From the NCBI RefSeq assembly GCF_018918285.1, contig NZ_JAHLQF010000001.1:1-64000 (forward strand): a DNA stretch of 64,000 bases, in the 5' to 3' direction. A program made the position numbers and the translations under genes. This document shows positions 8,694 through 17,684 of this stretch, in pieces. Numbering within the stretch: the first letter of the stretch is position 1; every line of letters begins with the position of its first letter. The notes beneath the pieces were generated by a model. It was given only the letters and a program-made list of their open reading frames with translations. It had not been told where the DNA came from and searched no databases. The stretch comes from Clostridium mobile (GTDB lineage: Bacteria; Bacillota; Clostridia; Clostridiales; Clostridiaceae).

Positions 8694-8830
8694 CTGAATG
8701 ATTAACAGTTGATTATTAAATTCTTTGATTTGCATTGAGTATACATGACCTAGAGGAGAAAATCATAGTTTTAAAATTCACAAATTTCTTTAGAAATTTT
8801 AAAAAGATCAGTAGTTAAAGGGGGAAAAAT

Positions 8831-9313
8831 ATGAAAAAGCTATTAATAAGTATTTTGATTATTATACCATTAATATCTACAATTGGATGTGCACGAAAAG
8901 AAGTTTCTAATCAAAATGAAACAAAAGACTATAGATCTAAAACTGGAGTAACTGTAGAAGTAGATGAATTTAAAAGTGATAATTTTGGATTTTCACTTGT
9001 TTTCCCTGAAAGCTGGAAGGACAAATACAGAATTGTAGAAGATGATACAAGCGTTAAGGTTTACTTTAAACCAAAAGAAAAAGTAGAGGATGACATAGGA
9101 ATGCTTTTTACTATAATTAAAAAGACAGAGGAATTAGATGAAACTATGTATGACTCAATCTATGGATGTGAAAAATATTATGAAATAAATGGTATAACTT
9201 ATTTTTTAGGTGGTACAACAGACTTAGGGTTCTATGAAAACCATCCTGAAATAAATACTTTTCTAAATATGAAATCAGAAATATCTGAAATTCTAAACAC
9301 ACTTAAATATTAA
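8831..9313 (+). CDS. Lipoprotein of unknown function
   Basis: 160 residues with a type II signal peptide (MKKLLISILIIIPLISTIGC); the lipid-bearing cysteine is Cys20. The mature part (SDNFGFSLVFPESWKDKYRI ... VKVYFKPKEK ... MLFTIIKKTEE) resembles the PsbP/MOG1-like domain found in many Gram-positive lipoproteins, which fits by pattern only. It is likely anchored on the outer membrane face. AAAGGGGG precedes the ATG. Confidence 0.75.
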   Translation: MKKLLISILIIIPLISTIGCARKEVSNQNETKDYRSKTGVTVEVDEFKSDNFGFSLVFPESWKDKYRIVEDDTSVKVYFKPKEKVEDDIGMLFTIIKKTEELDETMYDSIYGCEKYYEINGITYFLGGTTDLGFYENHPEINTFLNMKSEISEILNTLKY

Positions 9314-9390
9314 AGAGTTATTAGTGATAAGTATAATTTTATATATCCAAATTTATTAATACTTTAATATAGGGAAAAGGGGAAGGAATA

Positions 9391-10146
9391 TTGGAAAGAG
9401 TAAAATTTAAAAATTCTAGAAATTTAACTTTGATAGGAAATCTTTATCCATCTGTTTCTCCTTCGATAATTATAATGTGTCATGGATTTTTGTCTGATAA
9501 ATATTCAAAAGGAAGGTTTGAGAGATTAGCAAAAGTACTCAATGAATCTGAATATAGTGTTTTAACCTTTGATTTTAGTGGTTGTGGAGAAAGTGACGAT
9601 GATAGTTTAACTGTAGATAAAAGGGTTGATGATTTGAATTCAGCAATTGCATTTGCAAAGTCAAAAGGGTATAAAAAGATTGCTTTATATGGTCATAGCT
9701 TGGGTAGTCTTATTTGTCTAAAATGTTATACTCCAGAAATCATAACAATGGTATTATCGGGAGCCTTAACTGATTCAATGAAGTATGATTGGTATGAATT
9801 TTTTACAAAGGAACAAATGAAAGAATTAAAAGAAAAAGGATATATAACAGAATATTTATCTGAAGGAGTAAGAAAAGAAATTATAATTGATAAACAAATG
9901 CTTATGGATTTTGAATTGATCAATCAAAAAGAACTTTTAAAAGATATTAGCTGTCCTATTTTAATAATTCATGGTAATAATGATGAAGAAGAAAATCTTC
10001 TTTATAAGAGATCTAGAAATGGCATGTTACTGATTTCTAAGGATTCTAGGTTAGAGATTATTAATGGTGCCGATCATAGTTTTCTTGAACACTATGATAC
10101 TTTGATTTACCTAGTTAATGGGTGGTTTTTAAAGCAAAATTTATAA
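9391..10146 (+). CDS. Alpha/beta hydrolase (serine esterase type)
   Basis: 251 residues. The nucleophile is Ser103 in YGHSLGS, the acid is Asp198 in HGNNDEE and the base is His229 in GADHSF; the oxyanion segment is MCHGF at 29-33. DFSGCGESDDD corresponds to the usual D-x-R/S-G-x-G-x-S strand. The family covers esterases, peptidases and acyl hydrolases; the substrate is unknown. The start is TTG, preceded by AAAAGGGGAAGG. It is unrelated in sequence to the hydrolase at the window start. Confidence 0.85.
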   Translation: MERVKFKNSRNLTLIGNLYPSVSPSIIIMCHGFLSDKYSKGRFERLAKVLNESEYSVLTFDFSGCGESDDDSLTVDKRVDDLNSAIAFAKSKGYKKIALYGHSLGSLICLKCYTPEIITMVLSGALTDSMKYDWYEFFTKEQMKELKEKGYITEYLSEGVRKEIIIDKQMLMDFELINQKELLKDISCPILIIHGNNDEEENLLYKRSRNGMLLISKDSRLEIINGADHSFLEHYDTLIYLVNGWFLKQNL

Positions 10147-10218
10147 GGAGAAAATGAAATTTAAATTTATTAAAATAAAAAATATATACATTAATCATAT
10201 TTTGTGAAGGAGAAATTC

Positions 10219-11061
10219 ATGAAAATAATTACACTTATAGAAAATATAAATAATGATTCAAAGGATTTACTTAATGAGCATGGATTATGTCTTTATATAG
10301 AGAAAGATAATAAACGTATACTTTTTGATACAGGTAGAACTGATGCATTTATTACCAACGCAAGAAAATTAGGACTTTCCTTAGAAGATATCGACATTGT
10401 AGTGATTTCTCATGGACACTGTGATCATGGAGGAGGGCTTTTATCATTTTTGAAAATAAACAATAAAGCGAAGATATATATGAAAAGAGAAGCTTCAAAA
10501 GATTATTATTTTCATTATATGTTTTTTAATAAAAGCGTTGGAATTGATAAAAAAGTGTTTGAGGAGTACTCTAATAGAATTAATTATATTGATAGTTTTA
10601 GTGAAATAGCTGAGGATGTTTATATTATTACAGATATAGATAAATGTTATAAGACCCCTAAAGGCAATAATTATTTATACTCTAGAGAAGAAGATAAACT
10701 AACCAAAGATAAATTTAAGCATGAATTAATTATGATTATAAAGGAGCAGGATGGAATATGTATATTTACAGGCTGTTCCCACAATGGTGCTGCCAATATG
10801 ATACAAGCATCTAAGAATGCCTTTCCTAATGTAAATATTAAAGCTATCATAGGTGGTTTTCATCTAATTAAATTGCCAATAATAAAGTCATTAAGTGCTT
10901 CACAAGATGAGATTAACATAATTACAGAGAAGATTATTTCTGAGAATATAGAAAAAGTATATACAGGACATTGTACTGGAGAAAAAGCATACAAAACATT
11001 AAAGAGTATTTTAGGGGATAGGATAGAGTATATTAAAACAGGAACAATGGTATACATTTAA
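10219..11061 (+). CDS. MBL-fold metallo-hydrolase (COG1237 type)
   Basis: 280 residues. Metal ligands are visible: HGHCDH at 65-70, Cys186-Ser-His188 in FTGCSHNG, His215 in GGFHL and His251 in TGHCTG. The CSH triad and GGFHL place it in the COG1237 branch, which includes dihydropterin-ribofuranosyl-aminobenzene-phosphate synthase-like enzymes; bacterial members are mostly uncharacterised. A GTG five codons upstream is rejected because it overlaps the GAAGGAG ribosome site; the ATG at 10219 is correctly spaced. Confidence 0.85.
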   Translation: MKIITLIENINNDSKDLLNEHGLCLYIEKDNKRILFDTGRTDAFITNARKLGLSLEDIDIVVISHGHCDHGGGLLSFLKINNKAKIYMKREASKDYYFHYMFFNKSVGIDKKVFEEYSNRINYIDSFSEIAEDVYIITDIDKCYKTPKGNNYLYSREEDKLTKDKFKHELIMIIKEQDGICIFTGCSHNGAANMIQASKNAFPNVNIKAIIGGFHLIKLPIIKSLSASQDEINIITEKIISENIEKVYTGHCTGEKAYKTLKSILGDRIEYIKTGTMVYI

Positions 11062-11118
11062 ATAGAATTAATCTGTTTAGTGGAAGCTATTCAGCATATT
11101 AAAAGGAGAGTAAATATT

Positions 11119-12027
11119 ATGTTTAATTGGAAGAAAAAAAACGAAGAAAAAGAGGATAACATTGTAGAAGAAGAAATAATAGAGGATGGATTTAGACCAA
11201 CATATAATGTTGAGTTACTCTATGAGAAAATGCCTAATTTTTCTGCAGATGCGCTATTAAAAAAATTAAGAGAAAGCTGTGAGAATGTAGAAATACTAAC
11301 TGAAACAAAAGATAAAGGTTTATTAGCATTTATTTTTGAAGACTATCTTGTGGAGTATAAAGATAATAAGAGGGTTCCAGCACAATGCATTATTGCTAAA
11401 ACTGATAAAGTTATTGAATTGAAGTCTTTTGAAAGTAGTATTCAACAATCATGGGAATGGAGAGAAGCAGGAGAAGCAATTGAAAATTGTAAATACTCAA
11501 TTTTAGTTTCGGATATGATGGCAGCAGGCTTAGAATATCAATCTAGATTAGAACTATTCCAGAAGTTTTTAGTTGCTATTTTAGAAGAGTTTCCTTGTAA
11601 CGCAATTCATTGGGTCCCTAGTGGACAAATTGTTAATCCAATTAGCTATATTGAATCACAGAAGGATTCGTCAAATTTAGGGCATCTATATGGGGCTGTA
11701 AATGTGAGATTTTTCAATATTAGCAATGGATCTGAAAACGAAATGTTAATGGATACAGTGGGATTAGCAGCTCTTGGAATTCCAGATTTACAGTGTCACT
11801 TTATTGACTTAGATCCAGGAAAAATAGGATCTATTTTATATAATTATGCATATTACTTGTTTGAAAATGGAGATGTAATAGAAGATGGACATACTGTAGA
11901 AGGCACAGAACGGGGAGGAAAATGGAAATGTCAACATGAATTTTCTTTAGTAGAACCCCAAAGAATAGTAGTAGATATGAATCCTGGTAGGGAACATGCA
12001 GCAGGAAATAGAGCAGAGATTGAGTAA
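11119..12027 (+). CDS. DUF4261-domain protein
   Basis: 302 residues: a charged N-terminal linker (about 30 residues), a first beta-rich part, the hallmark SWEWREAGEAIENCKYSILVSD, then FPCNAIHWVPSGQIV and MLMDTVGLAALGIPDLQCHF. The last of these is the DUF4261 core. The function is unknown. A GTG 13 codons upstream is rejected in favour of the ATG, which follows AAAAGGAGAG. Only 52 bases separate it from the broken serine-dehydrogenase-type protease gene, so the two were probably an operon. Confidence 0.85.
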   Translation: MFNWKKKNEEKEDNIVEEEIIEDGFRPTYNVELLYEKMPNFSADALLKKLRESCENVEILTETKDKGLLAFIFEDYLVEYKDNKRVPAQCIIAKTDKVIELKSFESSIQQSWEWREAGEAIENCKYSILVSDMMAAGLEYQSRLELFQKFLVAILEEFPCNAIHWVPSGQIVNPISYIESQKDSSNLGHLYGAVNVRFFNISNGSENEMLMDTVGLAALGIPDLQCHFIDLDPGKIGSILYNYAYYLFENGDVIEDGHTVEGTERGGKWKCQHEFSLVEPQRIVVDMNPGREHAAGNRAEIE

Positions 12028-12079
12028 TTGTAAAACCATTATAAAGATAAATAGAAACACATATATTAGGAGGATTATT

Positions 12080-13150
12080 ATGTTTTTTAAAGGTAATAAA
12101 AATATAAAAGAAGAGTAAATAAAAATAGGTGATGAAAATAATTCTAATCAAAATGAGATAAGAATCAAGCAACCACCGGTTTTATTTCAAGAAACTCAAC
12201 ATTTAGTATCCAAAATTGAAGATATGTTGGGGCATAAGATGATCGTTTATTGGACATCAGAAAGAGGAGGAGTTTGTCAAAATGACGTATTAGCTCTCTA
12301 TGAAATATTTAAAAAAATAGGTAAAAATGAGAAACTATCAATTTTTATTAAATCCGATGGAGGAGATGTGGAAGCAGCTTTAAGAATAGTAAATCTTATA
12401 AGGACTTATAGCAATAATGTTACTGCACTTATTCCATTAGAATGTGCTTCATCAGCCACAATGATTGCATTGGGTGCTAATGAAATTTCCATGGGACCTT
12501 TATCCTTTCTTACAGCAATAGATTCATCTATAATGCATAATTTAGCTCCTATAGATGAGCGTGACAATAGAAGAGTGAGAGTAAGTCAAGATGAGCTTTA
12601 TAGAATTATTAAACTTTGGGACAATAATTCAAAAGAACATCATGGAAATCCTTATTCAGATATATTTAAATATGTTCACCCTCTTGTTATTGGAGCATTA
12701 GATAGATCTAGCTCTCTTTCCATTAAAATATGCAAGGAAATTTTGTCATATCACATGAATGATAAAGAAGAGTGTAACAGAATAAGCAATCATTTAAATG
12801 GAGATTATCCATCTCATGGTTATCCTATAACATCAAGAGAGGCAAAGTCTATAGGATTAAATATAACAAATCTTAGAGAGGATATTAATAATCTTTTATT
12901 GGAGTTAAATAAATGCTATTCTGAAATGGCTCAAAGAGCTTTAACGGATTATGATGAGTACAATTACCATGATAATGAGATATTAAATATTTTGGAAGCA
13001 TCAGACATTCAAGTATTCTATCAAAATGATAAAGACTGGAATTACATAAAAGATGAAAGAAGATGGCAAGTTCTTAATGATGAGAGCTCATGGCGTAAAA
13101 GTGAAGTGGTAGATGGAAAAGTTCTTCATGATATATTCTACATAGCTTAA
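12080..13150 (+). pseudogene. Serine-dehydrogenase-type (SDH/ClpP-fold) protease gene with a nonsense codon
   Basis: AGGAGG and ATG at 12080 open the frame, but codon 13 is TAA (12116-12118). The same frame then runs unbroken to 13150. The intact part (from an ATG at 12224, 308 residues) has the SDH_sah/ClpP-like core: FIKSDGGDVEAALRIVNLIR, then CASSATMIALGANEISMGPLSFLTAID with the nucleophile Ser near residue 77, and a later HGYPITSREAKSIGL helix. The 48-codon upstream segment (IKQPPVLFQETQHLVSKIEDML) belongs to the family too. Without suppression only a shortened protein from 12224 could be made, and no good ribosome site precedes it. Confidence 0.75.
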
Positions 13151-13337
13151 AAATATTATAAAGAATATATCTAAAATTATATTAAATTTATAAAATCAAT
13201 AGATGTTTGTATAAAAATTTTAAAAAAGTTTTAATAATAAAGAGAATTAAATTCACCACTGGAAGGCAAAATATAAGAAATGAAATTAATAAGATGTTTA
13301 AAGTTTAATTTTAAAAAGTTAAGAAGGAGGCAGTCCA

Positions 13338-15008
13338 GTGAAAAGTGAAATTGATAGTAATATAAAAATCATCCCTTTAGGGGGACTTGGAGAAATTGGT
13401 AAAAATATAACAGCTATTGAATATAAAGATGAGATTATTGTTATAGATTGTGGTGTGTCCTTTCCCGATGAGGATATGTATGGTGTAGACTTAGTAATTC
13501 CTGATATATCCTATTTACTAGAAAATTCAAATAAGGTTAAAGGGATTTTTTTAACTCACGGTCATGAAGACCATATAGGATCTTTGCCCTATATTTTAAA
13601 ACAGCTTAATGTACCTATTTATGGTACAAGATTGACATTAGGCATAGTTGAAAACAAACTAAAGGAACATGGTATGGACTCAGATTGTGAGCTTAACACG
13701 GTTGAGGTTGGAGATACCGTCAAAGCAGGAGAGCTAAATATAGAATTTATAAGAGTTACTCATAGTATAGCAGACTCATGTGCCATGGCAATTCACACAC
13801 CAATAGGCGTAATATTGCATACAGGTGATTTTAAAATAGATTATACACCTATCGATGGATCAGTTATTGATTTAGAGCGAATTTCAAGTTTAGGCAAACA
13901 GGGAGTACTATTGCTTATGGCCGATAGTACTAATGTAGAACGTCCAGGGCATACAATTTCAGAAAGAGCTATAGGAGAAACTTTAACTAGAATATTCTCT
14001 AATGCTAGAGGAAGAGTTATTGTGGCCACCTTTGCTTCTAACATTCATAGAATGCAACAAATAATAGATGCATCTGTAAAGTATGGAAGAAAGGTAACCT
14101 TCAGCGGAAGGAGTATGGAAAATATATCACAGTTAGCTATGGAGTTAGGATATCTTCATATACCAGAAGGTGATATTATAACAGTAGATGAAATAAATAA
14201 TTATCCTAATGAGCAAGTAACAATAATAACTACAGGAAGTCAGGGTGAACCTATGTCAGCCCTTGCAAGAATAGCTTTTTCTACTCATAGAAAAATTACC
14301 ATTGAGCCAAAAGATTTGTTTATTATTTCAGCATCGCCGATCCCAGGAAACGAGAAATTAATATCTAGAGTAGTTAATCAGCTATATAAAAAAGGTGCGG
14401 ACGTAATTTATGAAGATTTGGAAGAAGTGCACGTATCAGGTCATGCTTATCAAGAAGAGCTGAAATTAATTCATGCATTAGTTCACCCTAAGTTTTTCAT
14501 GCCTGTTCATGGTGAATATAGACATTTGAGACATCATTCTAATTTAGCTAAAAAACTAGGTATGGAGGAATCAGATATATTTATTTTAGAAACAGGTGAA
14601 GTTTTAGAGTTATCTAGTGAAGAGGCTAAAATAGCAGGAAGAGTTCCTACAGGGTCTGTATTTGTAGATGGACTTGGGGTAGGTGATGTAGGAAATATAG
14701 TACTTAGGGATAGAAAACATCTAGCTCAGGACGGGATGATTACTATAGTTGCAACTATAGAAAGAGAATCTTATAATATTATAGCAGGTCCAGACATAAT
14801 TACTAGAGGATTTGTCTATGCAAAAGAATCAGAGGATTTAATTAATGAATCAAAAGAAATTGTTAGAAGAGAGCTGGAGAACTGTTTAGACAATAGAATT
14901 ATTGAATGGTATGTGTTAAAAGCTAATATGAAAAAATCTTTAGAAAAATTTTTGTATGAAAAAACAAAAAGAAGGCCAATTATACTTCCCATTATTATGG
15001 AAGTTTAA
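13338..15008 (+). CDS. rnj: Ribonuclease J
   Basis: 556 residues, the usual RNase J length. The metallo-beta-lactamase site is HGHEDH at 74-79, with the beta-CASP part following (DSTNVERPGHTISE, ATFASNIHRMQQ, GRSMENISQLA, TTGSQGEP) and then VSGHAYQEEL and the C-terminal domain (FVYAKES, KKSLEKFLYEKTKRRPIILPIIMEV). It acts as a 5'-to-3' exonuclease and endonuclease in mRNA decay and 16S rRNA maturation. The start is GTG after AAGGAGGCAGTCC. It is monocistronic: a 187-bp AT-rich gap lies upstream and a strong terminator downstream. Confidence 0.97.
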   Translation: MKSEIDSNIKIIPLGGLGEIGKNITAIEYKDEIIVIDCGVSFPDEDMYGVDLVIPDISYLLENSNKVKGIFLTHGHEDHIGSLPYILKQLNVPIYGTRLTLGIVENKLKEHGMDSDCELNTVEVGDTVKAGELNIEFIRVTHSIADSCAMAIHTPIGVILHTGDFKIDYTPIDGSVIDLERISSLGKQGVLLLMADSTNVERPGHTISERAIGETLTRIFSNARGRVIVATFASNIHRMQQIIDASVKYGRKVTFSGRSMENISQLAMELGYLHIPEGDIITVDEINNYPNEQVTIITTGSQGEPMSALARIAFSTHRKITIEPKDLFIISASPIPGNEKLISRVVNQLYKKGADVIYEDLEEVHVSGHAYQEELKLIHALVHPKFFMPVHGEYRHLRHHSNLAKKLGMEESDIFILETGEVLELSSEEAKIAGRVPTGSVFVDGLGVGDVGNIVLRDRKHLAQDGMITIVATIERESYNIIAGPDIITRGFVYAKESEDLINESKEIVRRELENCLDNRIIEWYVLKANMKKSLEKFLYEKTKRRPIILPIIMEV

Positions 15009-15041
15009 AATAACAGTAGCAATTTAGTTTAAGCTTAAGTT

Positions 15042-15078
15042 AGTCGCCATGGAATGTTAGTCCATAGGCGACTTTTTT
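15042..15078 (+). terminator. Terminator of rnj
   Basis: AGTCGCC and TGGA pair with TCCA and GGCGACT around a short loop, followed by six T residues. Confidence 0.92.
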
Positions 15079-15225
15079 ATAGATTTTTAAAGTATTTTTA
15101 AGAATATAATCCTTAAAATAGTAAGCTTAATTATGGTATACTTTATTATTATATACTTCTTTAAAGAGTTATAATATAGGCATAATTAAGTAAAATCATA
15201 AAAAAGAAGGGGGAATATATTACAT

Positions 15226-15753
15226 ATGAATACAGATAAAATATTATTTATATTGATAATTATACTTATTATAAGTATTGTGGTATGCCTAATTAAAAAG
15301 GTAGCTAAGTTTATTATATTTGTTTTAGTAGCGCTTTTTGCTTTTATTGTAATAAAAGGAGTTATTGATGGGAAAGGCCCAATAGATATATTTAATTCAA
15401 CAAAGGCTAATGCTATTTATACAAAACAGCTATATGACTATACAGGAAAGATAAAAAAATCAATCGATAATAGTTTAGAATCTATAGACAATAAATCATT
15501 CGAAAAGTTTAAAGGGGAAAATAAGAAACTCAACGGATATTTAAAAGAAGTTCTAAAATTACCTCATGAGGAAGAATTAAATTCTATTCATGAAAAATAT
15601 TGTGATTATCTAAAAAACATAGTAAAGACTTCAAATGCTTTAGTAGAATCAGGAAAGTTTACAGAGGACACTTTAAAAGATATGGAAAGGGTTAAATTAA
15701 GTTTAACCAATTATTTAAAAGATTTAATGAGTATTCAAGAAAAAATTAAATAA
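15226..15753 (+). CDS. Membrane-anchored helical protein, unknown
   Basis: 175 residues. Two adjacent hydrophobic helices (about 5-23 and 26-46) anchor a helical extracytoplasmic or cytoplasmic domain rich in Lys, Glu, Asn and Ser (NSTKANAIYTKQLYDYTGKI ... LKDLMSIQEKIK). No enzymatic motif is seen and the family is not recognised. The ribosome site is AAGGGGG. It may pair with the following membrane gene 50 bases on. Confidence 0.65.
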   Translation: MNTDKILFILIIILIISIVVCLIKKVAKFIIFVLVALFAFIVIKGVIDGKGPIDIFNSTKANAIYTKQLYDYTGKIKKSIDNSLESIDNKSFEKFKGENKKLNGYLKEVLKLPHEEELNSIHEKYCDYLKNIVKTSNALVESGKFTEDTLKDMERVKLSLTNYLKDLMSIQEKIK

Positions 15754-15803
15754 TTAAGTCACATCATGCACACAATAAAGGAAATGAAAATTTTTATTAG
15801 TGC

Positions 15804-16559
15804 ATGGTGGTAAAAATGGAAAATGTAGGTTATAATTTATTAGCTCTTAAATCTTTACTTCTTAAAGTTTTGTTAGTATTAATCTGTATATTGTATTTTT
15901 TATTTCTATATATGGATCTGTTTAATGTAGGGATATTTATAGCATCTGATAGTATTAAATATATATGTACAATACTTTGTTTTATAATATCCCTTATGAC
16001 AGGTAAGGATTCCTTTAATAGGAGAGATTTATTATTACTTCAAGGGGGACTTTTTTTTACTGTTCTTGCAGATTTATGTCTCCTTATCCGAGATTATTTT
16101 ACTTTAGGAGTATTTTTCTTTTGCATAGTTCAAATACTTTACTCCATTAGATATAAATCTACTGAAGTTAAATTAACACTTTTAAGATTTATAACTATAT
16201 CCTATATTACAATAATTGTATATTTAATGGTTAATTTTTGGATTATAGAATTTGATCTATTATTTGCAGCAGCATTTTTTTATTTATTATGTTTAATTAT
16301 AAGTATCACAAGAGCTATAAAAGCTTGCAAAAACGACATATACCCATCTCCAAATAAATATATGATATTATTAGCTATGCTGCTTTTTCTATTAGGTGAT
16401 ATAAACGTAGGTCTATATAACATAACAAGATTAGTGAATTTATCAGGAGAGTTGCCTACACTATTACATAATACCTCAGGAATATTAATATGGATATTCT
16501 ATCTTCCTTCTCAAGTATTACTTTCATTAAGTGGATACAGATTTTATTCTACTAGATAG
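15804..16559 (+). CDS. YhhN-like integral membrane protein
   Basis: 251 residues with about eight membrane spans. Two segments, FFTVLADLCLLIRDYFTLGVFFFCIVQILYS (middle) and LLFLLGDINVGLYNI with a late WIFYLPSQVLLSLS, repeat the pattern of the YhhN/TMEM86 lysoplasmalogenase family, in which two acidic residues sit in membrane helices. The first expected Gly-Asp is Ala-Asp here. The assignment is by pattern and not certain. Either ATG 15804 or ATG 15816 could start it; GGTGG suits the second. Confidence 0.5.
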   Translation: MVVKMENVGYNLLALKSLLLKVLLVLICILYFLFLYMDLFNVGIFIASDSIKYICTILCFIISLMTGKDSFNRRDLLLLQGGLFFTVLADLCLLIRDYFTLGVFFFCIVQILYSIRYKSTEVKLTLLRFITISYITIIVYLMVNFWIIEFDLLFAAAFFYLLCLIISITRAIKACKNDIYPSPNKYMILLAMLLFLLGDINVGLYNITRLVNLSGELPTLLHNTSGILIWIFYLPSQVLLSLSGYRFYSTR

Positions 16560-16563
16560 TAGA

Positions 16564-16597
16564 TAAAAGCTTATATCAAGTTGATATAAGCTAAAGC
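16564..16597. terminator. Hairpin between convergent genes
   Basis: AGCTTATATCAA pairs with TTGATATAAGCT (16568-16592). On the minus strand it is followed by TTTTATC, so it best serves the leftward gene that ends at 16621; the plus side has no clear T run. Confidence 0.6.
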
Positions 16598-16620
16598 TGT
16601 TGCAGAGAATTATAATACTT

Positions 16621-17049
16621 TTATCTTAAGGTGTTTGGATTAAAATTTAGATTTTTTATAAGTGCATCAGTGTTTCCTTGAAATCTAAAAAAAATCATTC
16701 TATCTTTATCATCAAAAACCATTAAATATGGTTCTTCTTCTTGGGGGAATATTATAATCACCACATCAACAAAAGTATTAAGAAATTGATTTTGTATCAT
16801 TATTGGATTTTCTACAGGAATTTTAATCATGTATCCTTTATCAGGAATAGGATTGAATTTAGAATATATACTTTCTATTCCTTCAATATAATTTTGAACT
16901 TCCTTTTGTATTGTAGGATTTGATGGAACTTTCATTATAACTTTTTCTTTACTTATATCAAAAATCTCAATATCTATATTTGTTTTAGCAGAAACATTTG
17001 ATGATATTAATATAAACGTAATTAAAAGAACTACTACTTTTTTTAACAT
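16621..17049 (-). CDS. Secreted protein of unknown function
   Basis: 142 residues with a cleavable signal peptide (MLKKVVVLLITFILISSNVSA, cut after Ala21). The mature part has strand-helix alternation (EIFDISKEKVIMKVP, NYIEGIESIYSKFNPIPDKG, VDVVIIIFPQEEEPYLMVFDD), with no cysteine and no motif I recognise. It is likely exported. The ribosome site GAGGTG lies before the ATG. It is divergent from the BFD-like gene, with 263 bp between them that hold two palindromes. Confidence 0.65.
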   Translation of the reverse strand: MLKKVVVLLITFILISSNVSAKTNIDIEIFDISKEKVIMKVPSNPTIQKEVQNYIEGIESIYSKFNPIPDKGYMIKIPVENPIMIQNQFLNTFVDVVIIIFPQEEEPYLMVFDDKDRMIFFRFQGNTDALIKNLNFNPNTLR

Positions 17050-17175
17050 TGAGAATCACCTCATTTTTAATGTTCCCTAAAACAGCTTAGGTTATTTAAA
17101 ATAAAGTGTTTTCATATGTATCCCTTGTCAAATAGTATTAGCAATAATAGCAATTGTTACTATAAGCTAATTGAT

Positions 17176-17213
17176 TATAATAAACAATTACATTAGCATA
17201 ATTGTTTATTATA
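17176..17213. promoter_or_regulatory. 15-bp-arm perfect inverted repeat (operator candidate)
   Basis: TATAATAAACAATTA and TAATTGTTTATTATA flank an eight-base spacer. There is no T run, so an operator is likelier than a terminator. The core ATAATAAACAATT occurs once more at 17588-17600, upstream of the HAD gene. A regulator acting on both flanking units is inferred. Confidence 0.45.
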
Positions 17214-17263
17214 TGTAGGTATATTATAAGATAGATATTTATAATTTTAAAAATAAATGATAT

Positions 17264-17290
17264 AATAATTGTTATTGGATAATAATTATT
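17264..17290. promoter_or_regulatory. Fur-like palindrome before the [2Fe-2S] gene
   Basis: AATAATTGTTAT and ATAATAATTATT form a 27-bp near-perfect dyad (11 of 12 pairs) over a TATAAT at 17261-17266. It has the GATAAT/ATTAT composition of Fur boxes and lies 23 bases before the start of a BFD-like protein, whose family is classically iron-repressed. Fur control is an inference. Confidence 0.45.
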
Positions 17291-17312
17291 AAATTTGCAT
17301 GGAGGAAAATAT

Positions 17313-17531
17313 ATGGAAAATAATGTAAATGAAGAACTAATGGATAAATTGAAAAAAGTATGTGTATGTAAAAATATAAATAGAGCTACTATTAAAAGTG
17401 CTATAAAATCAGGTGCAAGAACATTAGAACAGGTTAAAAGTGTTACAGGTGCAGGCACTGGTGCTTGTAAAGGACGTAGATGTTTACATGTAATTGAAGA
17501 TTTATTAGAAGAGTATCATAGATCAAAATAA
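17313..17531 (+). CDS. BFD-like [2Fe-2S]-binding protein
   Basis: 72 residues with the four-cysteine BFD pattern: Cys17 and Cys19 (KVCVCKNI), then GARTLEQVKSVTGAGTGAC with Cys52, and KGRRC with Cys57. Such domains hold a [2Fe-2S] cluster. In Bfd they deliver electrons to bacterioferritin, and elsewhere they occur in nitrite reductases and copper chaperones. A TTG six codons upstream overlaps GGAGG and is rejected. The gene stands alone between an iron-type palindrome and a strong terminator. Confidence 0.88.
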   Translation: MENNVNEELMDKLKKVCVCKNINRATIKSAIKSGARTLEQVKSVTGAGTGACKGRRCLHVIEDLLEEYHRSK

Positions 17532-17536
17532 ATAAA

Positions 17537-17575
17537 AAGACTCTCAGATTTTTAAGCTGAGAGTCTTTTGTTTTT
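17537..17575 (+). terminator. Terminator of the BFD-like gene
   Basis: AAGACTCTCAG pairs with CTGAGAGTCTT around a nine-base loop, followed by TTGTTTTT. Confidence 0.92.
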
Positions 17576-17684
17576 GGAATATTATGGATAATAAACAATT
17601 GTTATACTATAAAATTTATTATACAATAATATTAAAATGGTAAAGCATAAGTATGTAATTCATTATATAAAATAGGAGGACAAA

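Noticed and set aside
13151-13337. Possible regulatory RNA before rnj
   Set aside because: The sequence is AT-rich without stable pairing or a known motif.
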